A stretch of 6,657 nucleotides of DNA from an uncultured Eubacteriales bacterium (GCA_959021945.1 CAUEYG010000088.1:1-6657); one strand, 5' to 3'; shown: positions 1 to 5,636, counted from the stretch's first letter. The notes: generated by a model not told the origin, from the letters alone. Program-made: numbers and translations.

Positions 1-1
1 T

Positions 2-1465
2 ATTCCGGTAGCTATTTCCCGGATGGTTTCAGAACGAGTCAGCTTTGGCCAGTTTGGAGAGGCGCGCAGAGTCTTTAGAATTTCCAGGATGCTGATGCTG
101 GTTATTGGCGGCGCTTCTTTTATCGTTGTTTTTTTAGGGGCGGAGTTTTTCGCAGAAGCATCTAATGTGCCTGGAGCAGCGTTGGCAATGCGAGCCATTT
201 CAACTGCCCTTGTCTTTGTTCCTATTATGGCATCGTACAGAGGCTATTTTCAAGGTATGCAAGATATGAAACCTACCGCTGTGTCACAAGTAATTGAGCA
301 GGTTTTTCGCGTGGCAGTTGGGCTGAGTTTGGCCTACTTCTTTTTTCACAGCGCAGAGGCGCTGGGTCCGGCAAGTGAGCATACGCCGGAAGAAGCCGGT
401 GCTGCAGGTGCTACTTTAGGAGCAGCAGCAGGCGCTATTGGAGGCCTGCTCGTCATGTTGGTAGTATATACCTTAAGCAAAGGTAAGATTAAAACCAGAA
501 TTGCCAGAGAGCGAAGAGGAATGCGCGGCGGAAGAGAGAGCAGCAGCAAGATTTTAAAGAAAATTGCAGGAATTGCTGTTCCTATTACCATCGGCTCTGC
601 CATCATGCCCATTGTAAATCTAATCGATGTGGCAGTAGTTACCAGCAGACTGATTGCATCAGGCTGGGAAGAGGCTTTGGCAAACGATATGTACGGCCAG
701 TTGAGCGCTTTTGCCGGCTCGCTGATTAACTTTCCTCAAGTTTTGACACAGGCAGTAGCCATGAGCTTAGTTCCATTAGTGGCGGCAGCCTTCAAGCAAA
801 AGGATATGCCCTACCTAAGGGAGAATGTACAGACCGGGCTCAGAACCTCTGTAATACTGGGTCTTCCTTGCGCCCTAGGACTGTTTGCTCTGGCAGAACC
901 GATTTTGGTGCTCCTGTACCCGGCGCAGAAAGCCAGTGCTATCAGTGCGGCTCCCTGTCTCATGGTCATGTCCATTGGTGTTGTTTTTCTGTCTACAGTG
1001 CAGACTTTGACCGGCGTACTGCAAGGCGTGGGAAAACAGATGATTCCAGTGCGAAACCTGCCAATTGGAGTGGTGGCAAAAATCATTATAACCTGGACTT
1101 TGACCGGCATTCCAGCCATTAATATTTTAGGCGCTGCCACAGGTACAGTGACTGCATATTTGATTGCTTCTGTTTTAAATATCATTGCTGTCAGCAAATA
1201 TACAGGCACCCATTTTGATTTTATGGCAACAGCGGTAAAACCCTTTATCTCTTCTCTTGTAATGGCAGTTTGTGCTTGGGGGAGTTATCACCTCTTGTAT
1301 ACGCTCCTTAATGGCAGCAGAATGGCTACCGTTATGGCCATACTGATTGCTATCATTGTATATGCGGTTATGGTCTTTGCTACAAAAACAGTGACAAGGG
1401 AAGAGGTGGCAAGAATGCCAAAAGGAGACAAAATTGTAAAGATCTTAGATAAGTTTATGAAGTAA
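2..1465 (+). CDS. SpoVB/YabM/MurJ-like polysaccharide flippase (5'-truncated by window edge)
   Basis: This is a multi-pass inner-membrane protein of the MATE-like polysaccharide biosynthesis (MVF/MurJ, SpoVB, YabM) superfamily, which flips lipid-linked cell-wall or polysaccharide precursors across the membrane. About 487 residues are visible. Family members usually have 510-550, so roughly 30-60 N-terminal residues are missing. The reading frame is open to the first base and reads IPVAISRMVSE just before and across the ATG at 23. That resembles the family's conserved first-loop segment, so ATG 23 is internal and not the true start. Many hydrophobic segments alternate with short basic loops. 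A charged loop (KIKTRIARERRGMRGGRES, about residue 160 of the visible part) separates the two halves, and a second half-repeat begins at IAVPITIGSAIMP. The following genes (hup, rqcP) match the yabM neighbourhood of Firmicutes, which favours a YabM/SpoVB paralogue. The transported lipid cannot be read from sequence. Confidence 0.9.
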   Translation: MPVAISRMVSERVSFGQFGEARRVFRISRMLMLVIGGASFIVVFLGAEFFAEASNVPGAALAMRAISTALVFVPIMASYRGYFQGMQDMKPTAVSQVIEQVFRVAVGLSLAYFFFHSAEALGPASEHTPEEAGAAGATLGAAAGAIGGLLVMLVVYTLSKGKIKTRIARERRGMRGGRESSSKILKKIAGIAVPITIGSAIMPIVNLIDVAVVTSRLIASGWEEALANDMYGQLSAFAGSLINFPQVLTQAVAMSLVPLVAAAFKQKDMPYLRENVQTGLRTSVILGLPCALGLFALAEPILVLLYPAQKASAISAAPCLMVMSIGVVFLSTVQTLTGVLQGVGKQMIPVRNLPIGVVAKIIITWTLTGIPAINILGAATGTVTAYLIASVLNIIAVSKYTGTHFDFMATAVKPFISSLVMAVCAWGSYHLLYTLLNGSRMATVMAILIAIIVYAVMVFATKTVTREEVARMPKGDKIVKILDKFMK

Positions 1466-1516
1466 TTTTCAGATTGGTCAAGAATGCCGTTTTTTTGGTA
1501 AACTGATTTAAAACTG

Positions 1517-1545
1517 TTGACAAAACCGTTGAAAAATGGGACAAT
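1517..1545 (+). promoter_or_regulatory. Predicted sigma-70-type promoter for hup
   Basis: A perfect -35 box TTGACA (1517-1522) is followed after 17 bases by GACAAT (1540-1545), which matches the -10 consensus at four of six positions. Transcription would start near 1552, giving a leader of about 110 bases before the hup ATG. It lies 50 bases after the flippase stop codon, in a gap with no clear terminator, so hup may also receive read-through from upstream. Spacing and -35 are ideal; the weak -10 limits confidence. Confidence 0.6.
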
Positions 1546-1609
1546 AGACAACAGAAAGTGTGGAGGGACTGAAATAGAGATTATATGTTCAGATGACTTT
1601 CAATAAAGA

Positions 1610-1626
1610 GAGTGGGACAACCACTC
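1610..1626 (+). promoter_or_regulatory. Small hairpin in the hup 5' leader
   Basis: GAGTGG (1610-1615) pairs perfectly with CCACTC (1621-1626) around a five-base loop GACAA. It sits about 20 bases upstream of the hup Shine-Dalgarno. Only GTTTAATAAT follows, which is too poor a U-run for an efficient terminator. It may instead be a stability or regulatory element of the leader. The structure is seen in the sequence; the role is inferred. Confidence 0.4.
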
Positions 1627-1646
1627 GTTTAATAATCAAATTATTT

Positions 1647-1654
1647 AAGGAGGA
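1647..1654 (+). promoter_or_regulatory. Ribosome binding site that fixes the hup start
   Basis: AAGGAGGA lies seven bases before ATG 1662, an ideal Firmicutes Shine-Dalgarno. The in-frame ATG at 1593 would add 23 residues with no HU similarity and has no such site, so 1662 is the start. Confidence 0.88.
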
Positions 1655-1661
1655 ATTATTG

Positions 1662-1940
1662 ATGAATAAGGCTGAATTGGTGGCTGCAGTAGCAGAAAAG
1701 ACAGGGTTTACAAAAAAAGACGCAGAGGTTGCAGTAAATGCATTCGTAAATAGCGTTGAAGAAGCCCTGGTGAAGGGGGAGAAAGTACAGTTAATCGGAT
1801 TCGGTACTTTTGAAACTCGTCACAGAAAAGCCAGACAGGGAAGAAACCCTAGACAACCAGGCGAAGTTATTGATATTGCCGCATCAAAAGCTCCTGTATT
1901 TAAAGCGGGTAAGGCTTTAAAGGATGCAGTAAACAAATAA
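1662..1940 (+). CDS. hup: HU-family nucleoid DNA-binding protein
   Basis: HU is a small, basic, dimeric histone-like protein that binds and bends DNA without strong sequence preference and compacts the nucleoid. The protein from ATG 1662 is 92 aa, the usual HU length. It shows the whole family layout: an N-terminal helical dimerisation part beginning MNKAELVAAVAEKTGFTKKD, then the signature GFGTFETRHRKARQGRNPR (about residues 47-65) with the RNP tip whose proline intercalates into DNA in HU/IHF proteins, and a C-terminal helix (APVFKAGKALKDAV). The gene has its own predicted promoter, a leader of about 110 bases and a strong terminator 18 bases after the stop, so it is probably a largely monocistronic, abundantly expressed gene. 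IHF is unlikely because Firmicutes normally carry HU only and the sequence is HU-like. Confidence 0.97.
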   Translation: MNKAELVAAVAEKTGFTKKDAEVAVNAFVNSVEEALVKGEKVQLIGFGTFETRHRKARQGRNPRQPGEVIDIAASKAPVFKAGKALKDAVNK

Positions 1941-1956
1941 GCGATAGGAAGATAAA

Positions 1957-1986
1957 AGGGACAGCTTCGGTTGTCCCTGTTTTTTT
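1957..1986 (+). terminator. Intrinsic terminator after hup, UUCG tetraloop
   Basis: GGGACAGC (1958-1965) pairs with GTTGTCCC (1970-1977), with one G-U wobble, around a TTCG loop closed by C-G. This is the extra-stable cUUCGg tetraloop. A1957-T1978 extends the stem. The tract TGTTTTTTT follows to 1986. This is a textbook Rho-independent terminator for hup. Its U-run ends immediately before the rqcP Shine-Dalgarno, so rqcP expression probably depends on read-through. Confidence 0.93.
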
Positions 1987-1996
1987 GAGGTAGACC

Positions 1997-2239
1997 ATGC
2001 GAATTGATAAATTTCTTAAAAACTCGAGATTGATTAAAAGGAGAACGGTTGCAAAGGAGGCTTGTGAGCAGGAACGAATCCTGGTCAATGAAAAAATTGC
2101 CAAGCCTGGTACAGAAATAAAAGAAGGCGACGTAATCGACATACAGTTTGGCAGCAGCCGAGTAACAGTCCGCGTAATAAAGCTGTTGGAATCCTGTAGA
2201 AAGGAAGATGCAGCAACCATGTACCAAGTCATAGAATAA
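1997..2239 (+). CDS. rqcP: RqcP (YabO), S4-domain ribosome-associated quality control protein
   Basis: RqcP is a small S4 RNA-binding protein that binds stalled 50S-peptidyl-tRNA complexes and works with RqcH in adding C-terminal alanine tails to incomplete nascent chains. The protein has 80 aa, close to Bacillus YabO/RqcP. The N-terminal MRIDKFLKNSRLIKRRTVAKE and the C-terminal KKEEAANMY-like segment (RKEDAATMYQVIE here) match that family almost residue for residue as I recall it. The S4 fold covers about residues 1-60 and includes the typical VN..IAKPGTEIKEGD turn. The start ATG is preceded by GAGGT (1987-1991) at five bases. No separate promoter is visible between the hup terminator and this gene, so transcription probably comes from hup read-through. 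Synteny with a YabM-like flippase supports the call over a general Hsp15-type S4 protein. Confidence 0.93.
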   Translation: MRIDKFLKNSRLIKRRTVAKEACEQERILVNEKIAKPGTEIKEGDVIDIQFGSSRVTVRVIKLLESCRKEDAATMYQVIE

Positions 2240-2244
2240 AATGG

Positions 2245-2293
2245 AAACCTTCTGTCAACAATAAAGAAAAGATTGTTTGACAGGAGGTTTTTT
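2245..2293 (+). promoter_or_regulatory. Terminator-like hairpin that encloses the Shine-Dalgarno of the next gene
   Basis: AAACCTTCTGTCAA (2245-2258) plus CAAT (2259-2262) pairs with ATTG (2272-2275) plus TTGACAGGAGGTTT (2277-2290). The stem is about 18 bp with one G-U pair (T2251-G2284), one bulged T (2276) and a purine-rich nine-base loop (2263-2271). The T6 run 2288-2293 follows the G+C part of the stem, as in an intrinsic terminator for rqcP. The 3' arm also contains AGGAGG (2282-2287), the ribosome binding site for the ATG at 2294. The one element could thus limit both transcription and translation of the dehydratase-activase genes. Pairing is seen directly; regulation is inferred. Confidence 0.75.
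2282..2287 (+). promoter_or_regulatory. Ribosome binding site that fixes the first activase-module start
   Basis: AGGAGG lies six bases upstream of ATG 2294 with T6 as the spacer. The alternative upstream TTG (2273) would place this site inside the coding region and add MFDRRFF, which is not family-like. ATG 2294 gives the expected RIGVPKG N-terminus. Confidence 0.88.
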
Positions 2294-3193
2294 ATGCGCA
2301 TTGGAGTGCCCAAAGGATTTTTTTATTATACTTACAGGCCCTTTCTTGAGACTTTCTGCTCAGGATTGGGGCTGGAAACAGAGTGGAGCAGTCCTACAGA
2401 TCAGGAAATTCTAAAGCGAGGAAGTGAAAACTGTGTAGATGAGGCCTGTTTACCTGCCAAGATTTTATGTGGACATGTAGACAAACTGGCGGATGCTTGC
2501 GATGCAATTGTTCTGCCGCGGATTATGAAAACCGAATTCGGGGAATCCATTTGCCCCAAAGTGGCCGGTGCAGCAGACCTGATCAGCAGTAAAAAGGCAA
2601 AAGAAAAACTGGTTTTTACAGAGCCATTATATTTGAACCATAAAAGGAAATTGGAGAATGCGCTTTGGAAACAATGTAAAAAATTAGGCGCTAGTAAGAA
2701 GGACTTTAAAGTCAGTTTTTTAAATGGACTCCTGGCTCAGGAGCATGCTGATATGGGACTTGATGAAGATGGGTACGGTTATAAAGTATTTCTTGCCGGG
2801 CACTGTTACAATATTTATGATCCCTTTGTAAATATGGACCTTTTAAATAAACTTCACAAAATGGATATTGGCGTTGTGACAGAGGAAACGGTAAAACGGT
2901 GCGACAAAGATCAAACCCTCTCTTATGCGGATTTAATGAAAAAACCCTATTGGTCTTTTTTTGTCAACAATTTTGCCAGTCTCAGCGTCTTGAAAAAACG
3001 GGGGATAGATGGGATCATCTATCTTTCATCCTTTTCCTGCGGCACAGATTCTTTTACTGTGGAAATGCTGAAAAATAACTTGGAAGGGCTGCCCATGCTG
3101 GTCCTAAAGCTGGATGAACAGCGAGGCGAGGCTGGATTTGATACCAGACTGGAAGCCTTTTTCGAGGTCTTAAAGGGGAGGAAGTCAAAATGA
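2294..3193 (+). CDS. DUF2229-type acyl-CoA dehydratase activase-related protein
   Basis: The protein (299 aa) belongs to the DUF2229 (PF09989) group, distantly related to the HgdB/BcrB-type subunits of 2-hydroxyacyl-CoA dehydratases and benzoyl-CoA reductases. Its biochemical function is not established. Visible hallmarks are the N-terminal MRIGVPKGFFYYTYRPFLE, C47 and C52 in NCVDEACLPAK, C87 in ESICPK, C249 in SSFSCGTDSF, and a C-terminal DEQRGEAGFDTRLEAF (274-289). The scattered cysteines in conserved-looking contexts are plausible iron-sulfur ligands. No signal peptide or membrane segment is seen, so it is probably cytoplasmic. It opens a three-gene unit and overlaps the next gene by four bases (ATGA). 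Its Shine-Dalgarno is buried in a stem-loop. In many genomes this domain is part of a much larger fused protein with activase domains; here it is separate. A role in low-potential electron transfer is inferred from the partners. Confidence 0.85.
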   Translation: MRIGVPKGFFYYTYRPFLETFCSGLGLETEWSSPTDQEILKRGSENCVDEACLPAKILCGHVDKLADACDAIVLPRIMKTEFGESICPKVAGAADLISSKKAKEKLVFTEPLYLNHKRKLENALWKQCKKLGASKKDFKVSFLNGLLAQEHADMGLDEDGYGYKVFLAGHCYNIYDPFVNMDLLNKLHKMDIGVVTEETVKRCDKDQTLSYADLMKKPYWSFFVNNFASLSVLKKRGIDGIIYLSSFSCGTDSFTVEMLKNNLEGLPMLVLKLDEQRGEAGFDTRLEAFFEVLKGRKSK

Positions 3194-4263
3194 AGATCAC
3201 CTTTCCCCATATTGGGCCGGTTTACTTAGCTGCGGCAGTAGCTATGAAGGAAATGGAGATTCCTCATGTTGTTCCTCCTCCTAACACTTTAGAGACTCTG
3301 GAAAAGGGAAAAGCCGTATCACCGGAAGAAATGTGCCTTCCCTTCAAATTTATGGCAGGAAACCTGATTCAGGCATATGAACAGGGAGCACGGCGAGTGA
3401 TTATGCCCGCCACAATGGGCCCCTGCAGATTAGGTGAATATGGAGAACTATTAAAACAAGTATTGAGCAAAGCAGGATATTCGATGGACTGGGTACTGAT
3501 GGACACCCCAAAGGCAATTGGAGCATTAGAGTGGACCAGGCGATTGAATAAAGCAGGATGTCAAAGAGCTACAGGACCTTTCCGCACTGCCGCGGTCCTG
3601 CTTCAGACTGTTCAGCTGATGAGGAGGCTGGACCTGCTTGAAAGCCGTATCAAACACAGAGCCGGATACGCCAAAGAGCCCGGCGAATGTGTCAGACTAA
3701 TGCGCCGGTTTCGGCAGGAGTTATACCAGGTCAAAGACTTGAAACAAAGTGCTTTTGTCCTTGAAAAATATGGAAAGGCATTAGACGATATACCTGTTTG
3801 CCCTGACAGAAATCCTGTCAGCATTCTGATTACAGGGGAGATTTATACATCAATTGAATCTGCAGCCAATCAGAATCTGGAGGAAGCGCTTATGCTGATG
3901 GGGTGTCAGGTCAGACGTCCTGTAACCATTAGTTGGTGGCTCAAACATCTGGTAACAGAGTCTGTGCCTAAACGAAAAAAACAAGCTAATGGATATCTTC
4001 CTTATGATATAGGCGGTTATGCCAAGGAAACAGTAGAAGAAATTCGAACTGCAGATGATGACGGTATTATTAAGATTATGCCGTCAGGCTGTATGCCGGA
4101 AATTGTGGCAAAAGCGGCCAGCAATATTATGGAAGAGCAGCAGGGCATAAAAGTGCTCCACCTGATCTTTGATGAAATGCAGGGCAGCGCTGGATATGAA
4201 ACGAGGGTAGAAGCATTTGTAGATATGCTGGAAAGGAGAAAACGTGTATTTTCTGGGAGTTGA
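3190..4263 (+). CDS. HgdB-like / COG3580-type 2-hydroxyacyl-CoA dehydratase-related protein
   Basis: The 357-aa protein resembles the second half of fused activase/DUF2229 proteins. The pattern is an N-terminal KITFPHIGPVYLA segment, C49 in SPEEMCLPFKFMAGN, C79 in MGPCRLGEYG, a middle helical region (about 130-200), a Rossmann-like segment at NPVSILITGEIYT (about 208-220), C301 in MPSGCMPEIVAKAASN and a terminal DEMQGSAGYETRVEAF (328-343). The last motif closely repeats the end of the preceding gene, so the two are paralogous partners. C49, C79 and C301 are the best candidate cluster ligands. ATG 3190 overlaps the previous stop as ATGA and has GGGGAGGA at 3175-3182, indicating translational coupling. 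The 3' end overlaps the activase by 20 bases. It is not a canonical HgdB, and no acyl-CoA pathway genes (CoA-transferase, acyl-CoA dehydrogenase) lie nearby, so the substrate is unknown. Confidence 0.83.
   Translation: MKITFPHIGPVYLAAAVAMKEMEIPHVVPPPNTLETLEKGKAVSPEEMCLPFKFMAGNLIQAYEQGARRVIMPATMGPCRLGEYGELLKQVLSKAGYSMDWVLMDTPKAIGALEWTRRLNKAGCQRATGPFRTAAVLLQTVQLMRRLDLLESRIKHRAGYAKEPGECVRLMRRFRQELYQVKDLKQSAFVLEKYGKALDDIPVCPDRNPVSILITGEIYTSIESAANQNLEEALMLMGCQVRRPVTISWWLKHLVTESVPKRKKQANGYLPYDIGGYAKETVEEIRTADDDGIIKIMPSGCMPEIVAKAASNIMEEQQGIKVLHLIFDEMQGSAGYETRVEAFVDMLERRKRVFSGS
4233..4238 (+). promoter_or_regulatory. Ribosome binding site supporting the GTG start of the activase
   Basis: AAGGAG lies five bases upstream of GTG 4244 inside the end of the previous gene. 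The GTG start gives MYFLGVDVGS, which places the glycine-rich phosphate-binding loop at the very N-terminus, as in HgdC-type activases. Confidence 0.85.
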
Positions 4264-5200
4264 TGTGGGGTCAATCAGTACAGACTTTGTAGTTATTAAC
4301 GAGGAGGGCAGTATTGAGGAGCAACTGTATTTAAAAACAAAAGGAAGACCTGCTGATGCTGTCAGACATGGGCTCCGTCTGCTGGGCGAGCAGTTTCGAA
4401 CAGAAGAAATTGCCAAAGTAGGGGCCACAGGAAGCGGAAGAGGATTAGCGGGAGCACTGGTAGGAGCAGACATCATTAAAAACGAAATCACTACGCATGG
4501 GGTGGCAGCAGCAAAAATTGATCCTGAGATCAAAAGCATTATCGAAATCGGAGGACAGGATTCAAAGCTGATTCTCTTAGAAGATGGATTGGTGACGGAT
4601 TTTGCAATGAACACGGTTTGTGCTGCGGGAACCGGGTCATTCCTGGACAGACAGGCACAGCGGATGGGCATTCCTATTGAAGAATTCGGGCCTCGGGCCC
4701 TAAAAGGAGATAACCCCGCTGCTATAGCAGGAAGATGCGCTGTTTTTGCAGAATCAGATATTATACACCAGCAGCAGGTAGGGGTATCAGAAGAAAACTT
4801 ACTTGCAGGGGTTTGCAGAGCTTTAGTAAACAGCTATTTATCCAATGTGGCCCAAGGGAAAAAAATTGTTCCAAAAGTCTGCTTCCAAGGAGGCGTGGCT
4901 GCTAATCAAGGCTTGCAGGCTGCTTTTGAGGAAGCCCTGGGATTAGAAGTATTCGTACCCAGGGAGCATAAAATTATGGGAGCATATGGAGCCGCCCTTT
5001 TAGCTTCTGAACTGGGCACTAGCGGAAAGACAGCCTTTCAAGGGTTTGGGCGGGGAAGAATGGCAGTGGAAATAAAAGAATTCCCTTGCTCGGACTGTCC
5101 GAATCAGTGCAGGGTTGTGCACTTATATCATGAGGACCGCCAAATCGGCGCATTCCAAGATCGGTGCGGAAAATACCAAAGCAGAACCTTATCGCAATAA
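4244..5200 (+). CDS. 2-hydroxyacyl-CoA dehydratase activase-type ATPase (HgdC/BcrAD/BadFG family)
   Basis: This is an ASKHA-fold ATPase of the CoA-substrate enzyme activase family. The homodimer holds one [4Fe-4S] cluster and uses ATP hydrolysis to fire a low-potential electron into a partner iron-sulfur protein. The 318-aa protein shows the phosphate loop GVDVGSISTDF (5-15), GATGSGRG (60-67), IEIGGQDSKLI (100-110), and the two cluster cysteines C126 in NTVCAAGTGSFLD and C165 in AGRCAVFAESD, spaced as in HgdC. The adenine/phosphate segment FQGGVAANQGL (214-224) and the C-terminal MGAYGAALLA follow. Beyond the minimal fold (HgdC is about 260 aa) is a tail with C282, C285, C289 and C308 (CSDCPNQC ... 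RCGKY), a possible second metal site also known from fused activase proteins. The GTG start lies within the preceding gene with its own Shine-Dalgarno, so expression is coupled. The electron acceptor is probably one of the two upstream products. Confidence 0.94.
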   Translation: MYFLGVDVGSISTDFVVINEEGSIEEQLYLKTKGRPADAVRHGLRLLGEQFRTEEIAKVGATGSGRGLAGALVGADIIKNEITTHGVAAAKIDPEIKSIIEIGGQDSKLILLEDGLVTDFAMNTVCAAGTGSFLDRQAQRMGIPIEEFGPRALKGDNPAAIAGRCAVFAESDIIHQQQVGVSEENLLAGVCRALVNSYLSNVAQGKKIVPKVCFQGGVAANQGLQAAFEEALGLEVFVPREHKIMGAYGAALLASELGTSGKTAFQGFGRGRMAVEIKEFPCSDCPNQCRVVHLYHEDRQIGAFQDRCGKYQSRTLSQ

Positions 5201-5221
5201 TAAGGAATCGCTCATAAATAA

Positions 5222-5248
5222 AAAAGCCGGCTTTAAACAGCCGGTTTT
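5222..5248. terminator. Bidirectional intrinsic terminator between convergent operons
   Basis: CCGGCT (5227-5232) pairs with AGCCGG (5239-5244) around TTAAAC. AAAA (5222-5225) can pair with TTTT (5245-5248), leaving G5226 bulged. On the minus strand the stem is followed by TTTTTTATTTAT, a strong U-tract for the DUF421-DUF4363 transcript. On the plus strand TTTTCCTATT follows, weaker but usable for the activase operon. It sits in the 52-base gap between the two stop codons (5200 and 5253). Confidence 0.88.
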
Positions 5249-5252
5249 CCTA

Positions 5253-5636
5253 TTAAAAAATATTGCCTAAAGCCAGGGATTCATTGTAATGCAGAAAGGT
5301 TAACTGCTCTTTGAGACACGACAGCTCGCCGGAAGAGTTGGAGAGATCTTTTGCTTTTATATAATATTTTGCTTTGGCAATGGAATAATCGGTATCATTG
5401 ATTGCCTGTGTATCAAGAAAAAACGCAGCCGCTTTTTTATACTTGTGCCAATCCTCAGACAAGGCTTCAAAATCTTCATAAGCTTTTTCCCACTCTTTAG
5501 CCTCCACTGTTTTTATAATATTATTGTCCAGTTCATCCTTGTAAGCTGTAATTTTATCATCCGAGTAAAAATCAAAAGCAGTCCACGCTCCAATCAGGAC
5601 ACCGAGACAAATGATAGAAATTATAAAGTTGCGCAT
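5253..5636 (-). CDS. DUF4363 family protein, membrane-anchored
   Basis: The 127-aa protein has one N-terminal hydrophobic segment (about residues 4-20, after MRN), acting as an uncleaved anchor or signal, followed by a helical, charged region. Features match the DUF4363 family as I recall it: a long helix with EWEKAYEDFEALSEDWHKYKK (about 52-70, given here as a span), then FFLDTQAINDTDYSIAKAKYY and a terminal LTFLHYNESLALGNIF that resembles the family's final helix. Function is unknown. The start ATG (5636) is preceded by AGGGAGGTGA (5650-5641 on this strand), and the gene overlaps the end of the DUF421 gene by 16 bases, so the two are co-translated. DUF421 and DUF4363 genes are often neighbours in Clostridia, suggesting a membrane complex with the soluble part of DUF4363 on the outside. 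That topology is inferred. Confidence 0.85.
   Translation of the reverse strand: MRNFIISIICLGVLIGAWTAFDFYSDDKITAYKDELDNNIIKTVEAKEWEKAYEDFEALSEDWHKYKKAAAFFLDTQAINDTDYSIAKAKYYIKAKDLSNSSGELSCLKEQLTFLHYNESLALGNIF

Noticed and set aside
23..25. ATG at 23 as the start of the flippase gene
   Set aside because: The frame is open to the window edge and the residues before the ATG (IPVAIS) look like the family's conserved sequence, so the gene is truncated and this methionine is internal.
346..1209. Minus-strand reading frames opposite the flippase
   Set aside because: They are shadows of a clear membrane-protein gene and show no family features or ribosome binding sites.
1470..1500. T7 run after the flippase as its terminator
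   Set aside because: No stem precedes GCCGTTTTTTT (about 1487-1497); the flanking bases do not pair.
1593..1661. In-frame upstream ATG giving a 115-residue HU
   Set aside because: There is no Shine-Dalgarno before 1593, the extra 23 residues are not HU-like, and the leader hairpin lies within them. AAGGAGGA before 1662 marks the start.
2230..2258. Antisense promoter from TTGACA on the minus strand (2258-2253)
   Set aside because: At 17 bases only TTCTAT, a three-of-six match, is found; TATTCT lies at 15 bases. No minus-strand gene follows.
2273..2293. TTG start for the DUF2229 gene
   Set aside because: It would encode the Shine-Dalgarno as protein and has no ribosome binding site of its own; ATG 2294 fits the family N-terminus.
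2277..2305. TTGACA (2277-2282) as a -35 box for the activase operon
   Set aside because: At 17 bases the next hexamer is ATTGGA, not a -10, and it lies in the coding region. The sequence is better explained as the hairpin's 3' arm.
4084..4671. Long minus-strand frame (195 codons) opposite the activase
   Set aside because: It lies opposite strongly conserved activase motifs, has a low-complexity Ser/Pro-rich translation and no Shine-Dalgarno.
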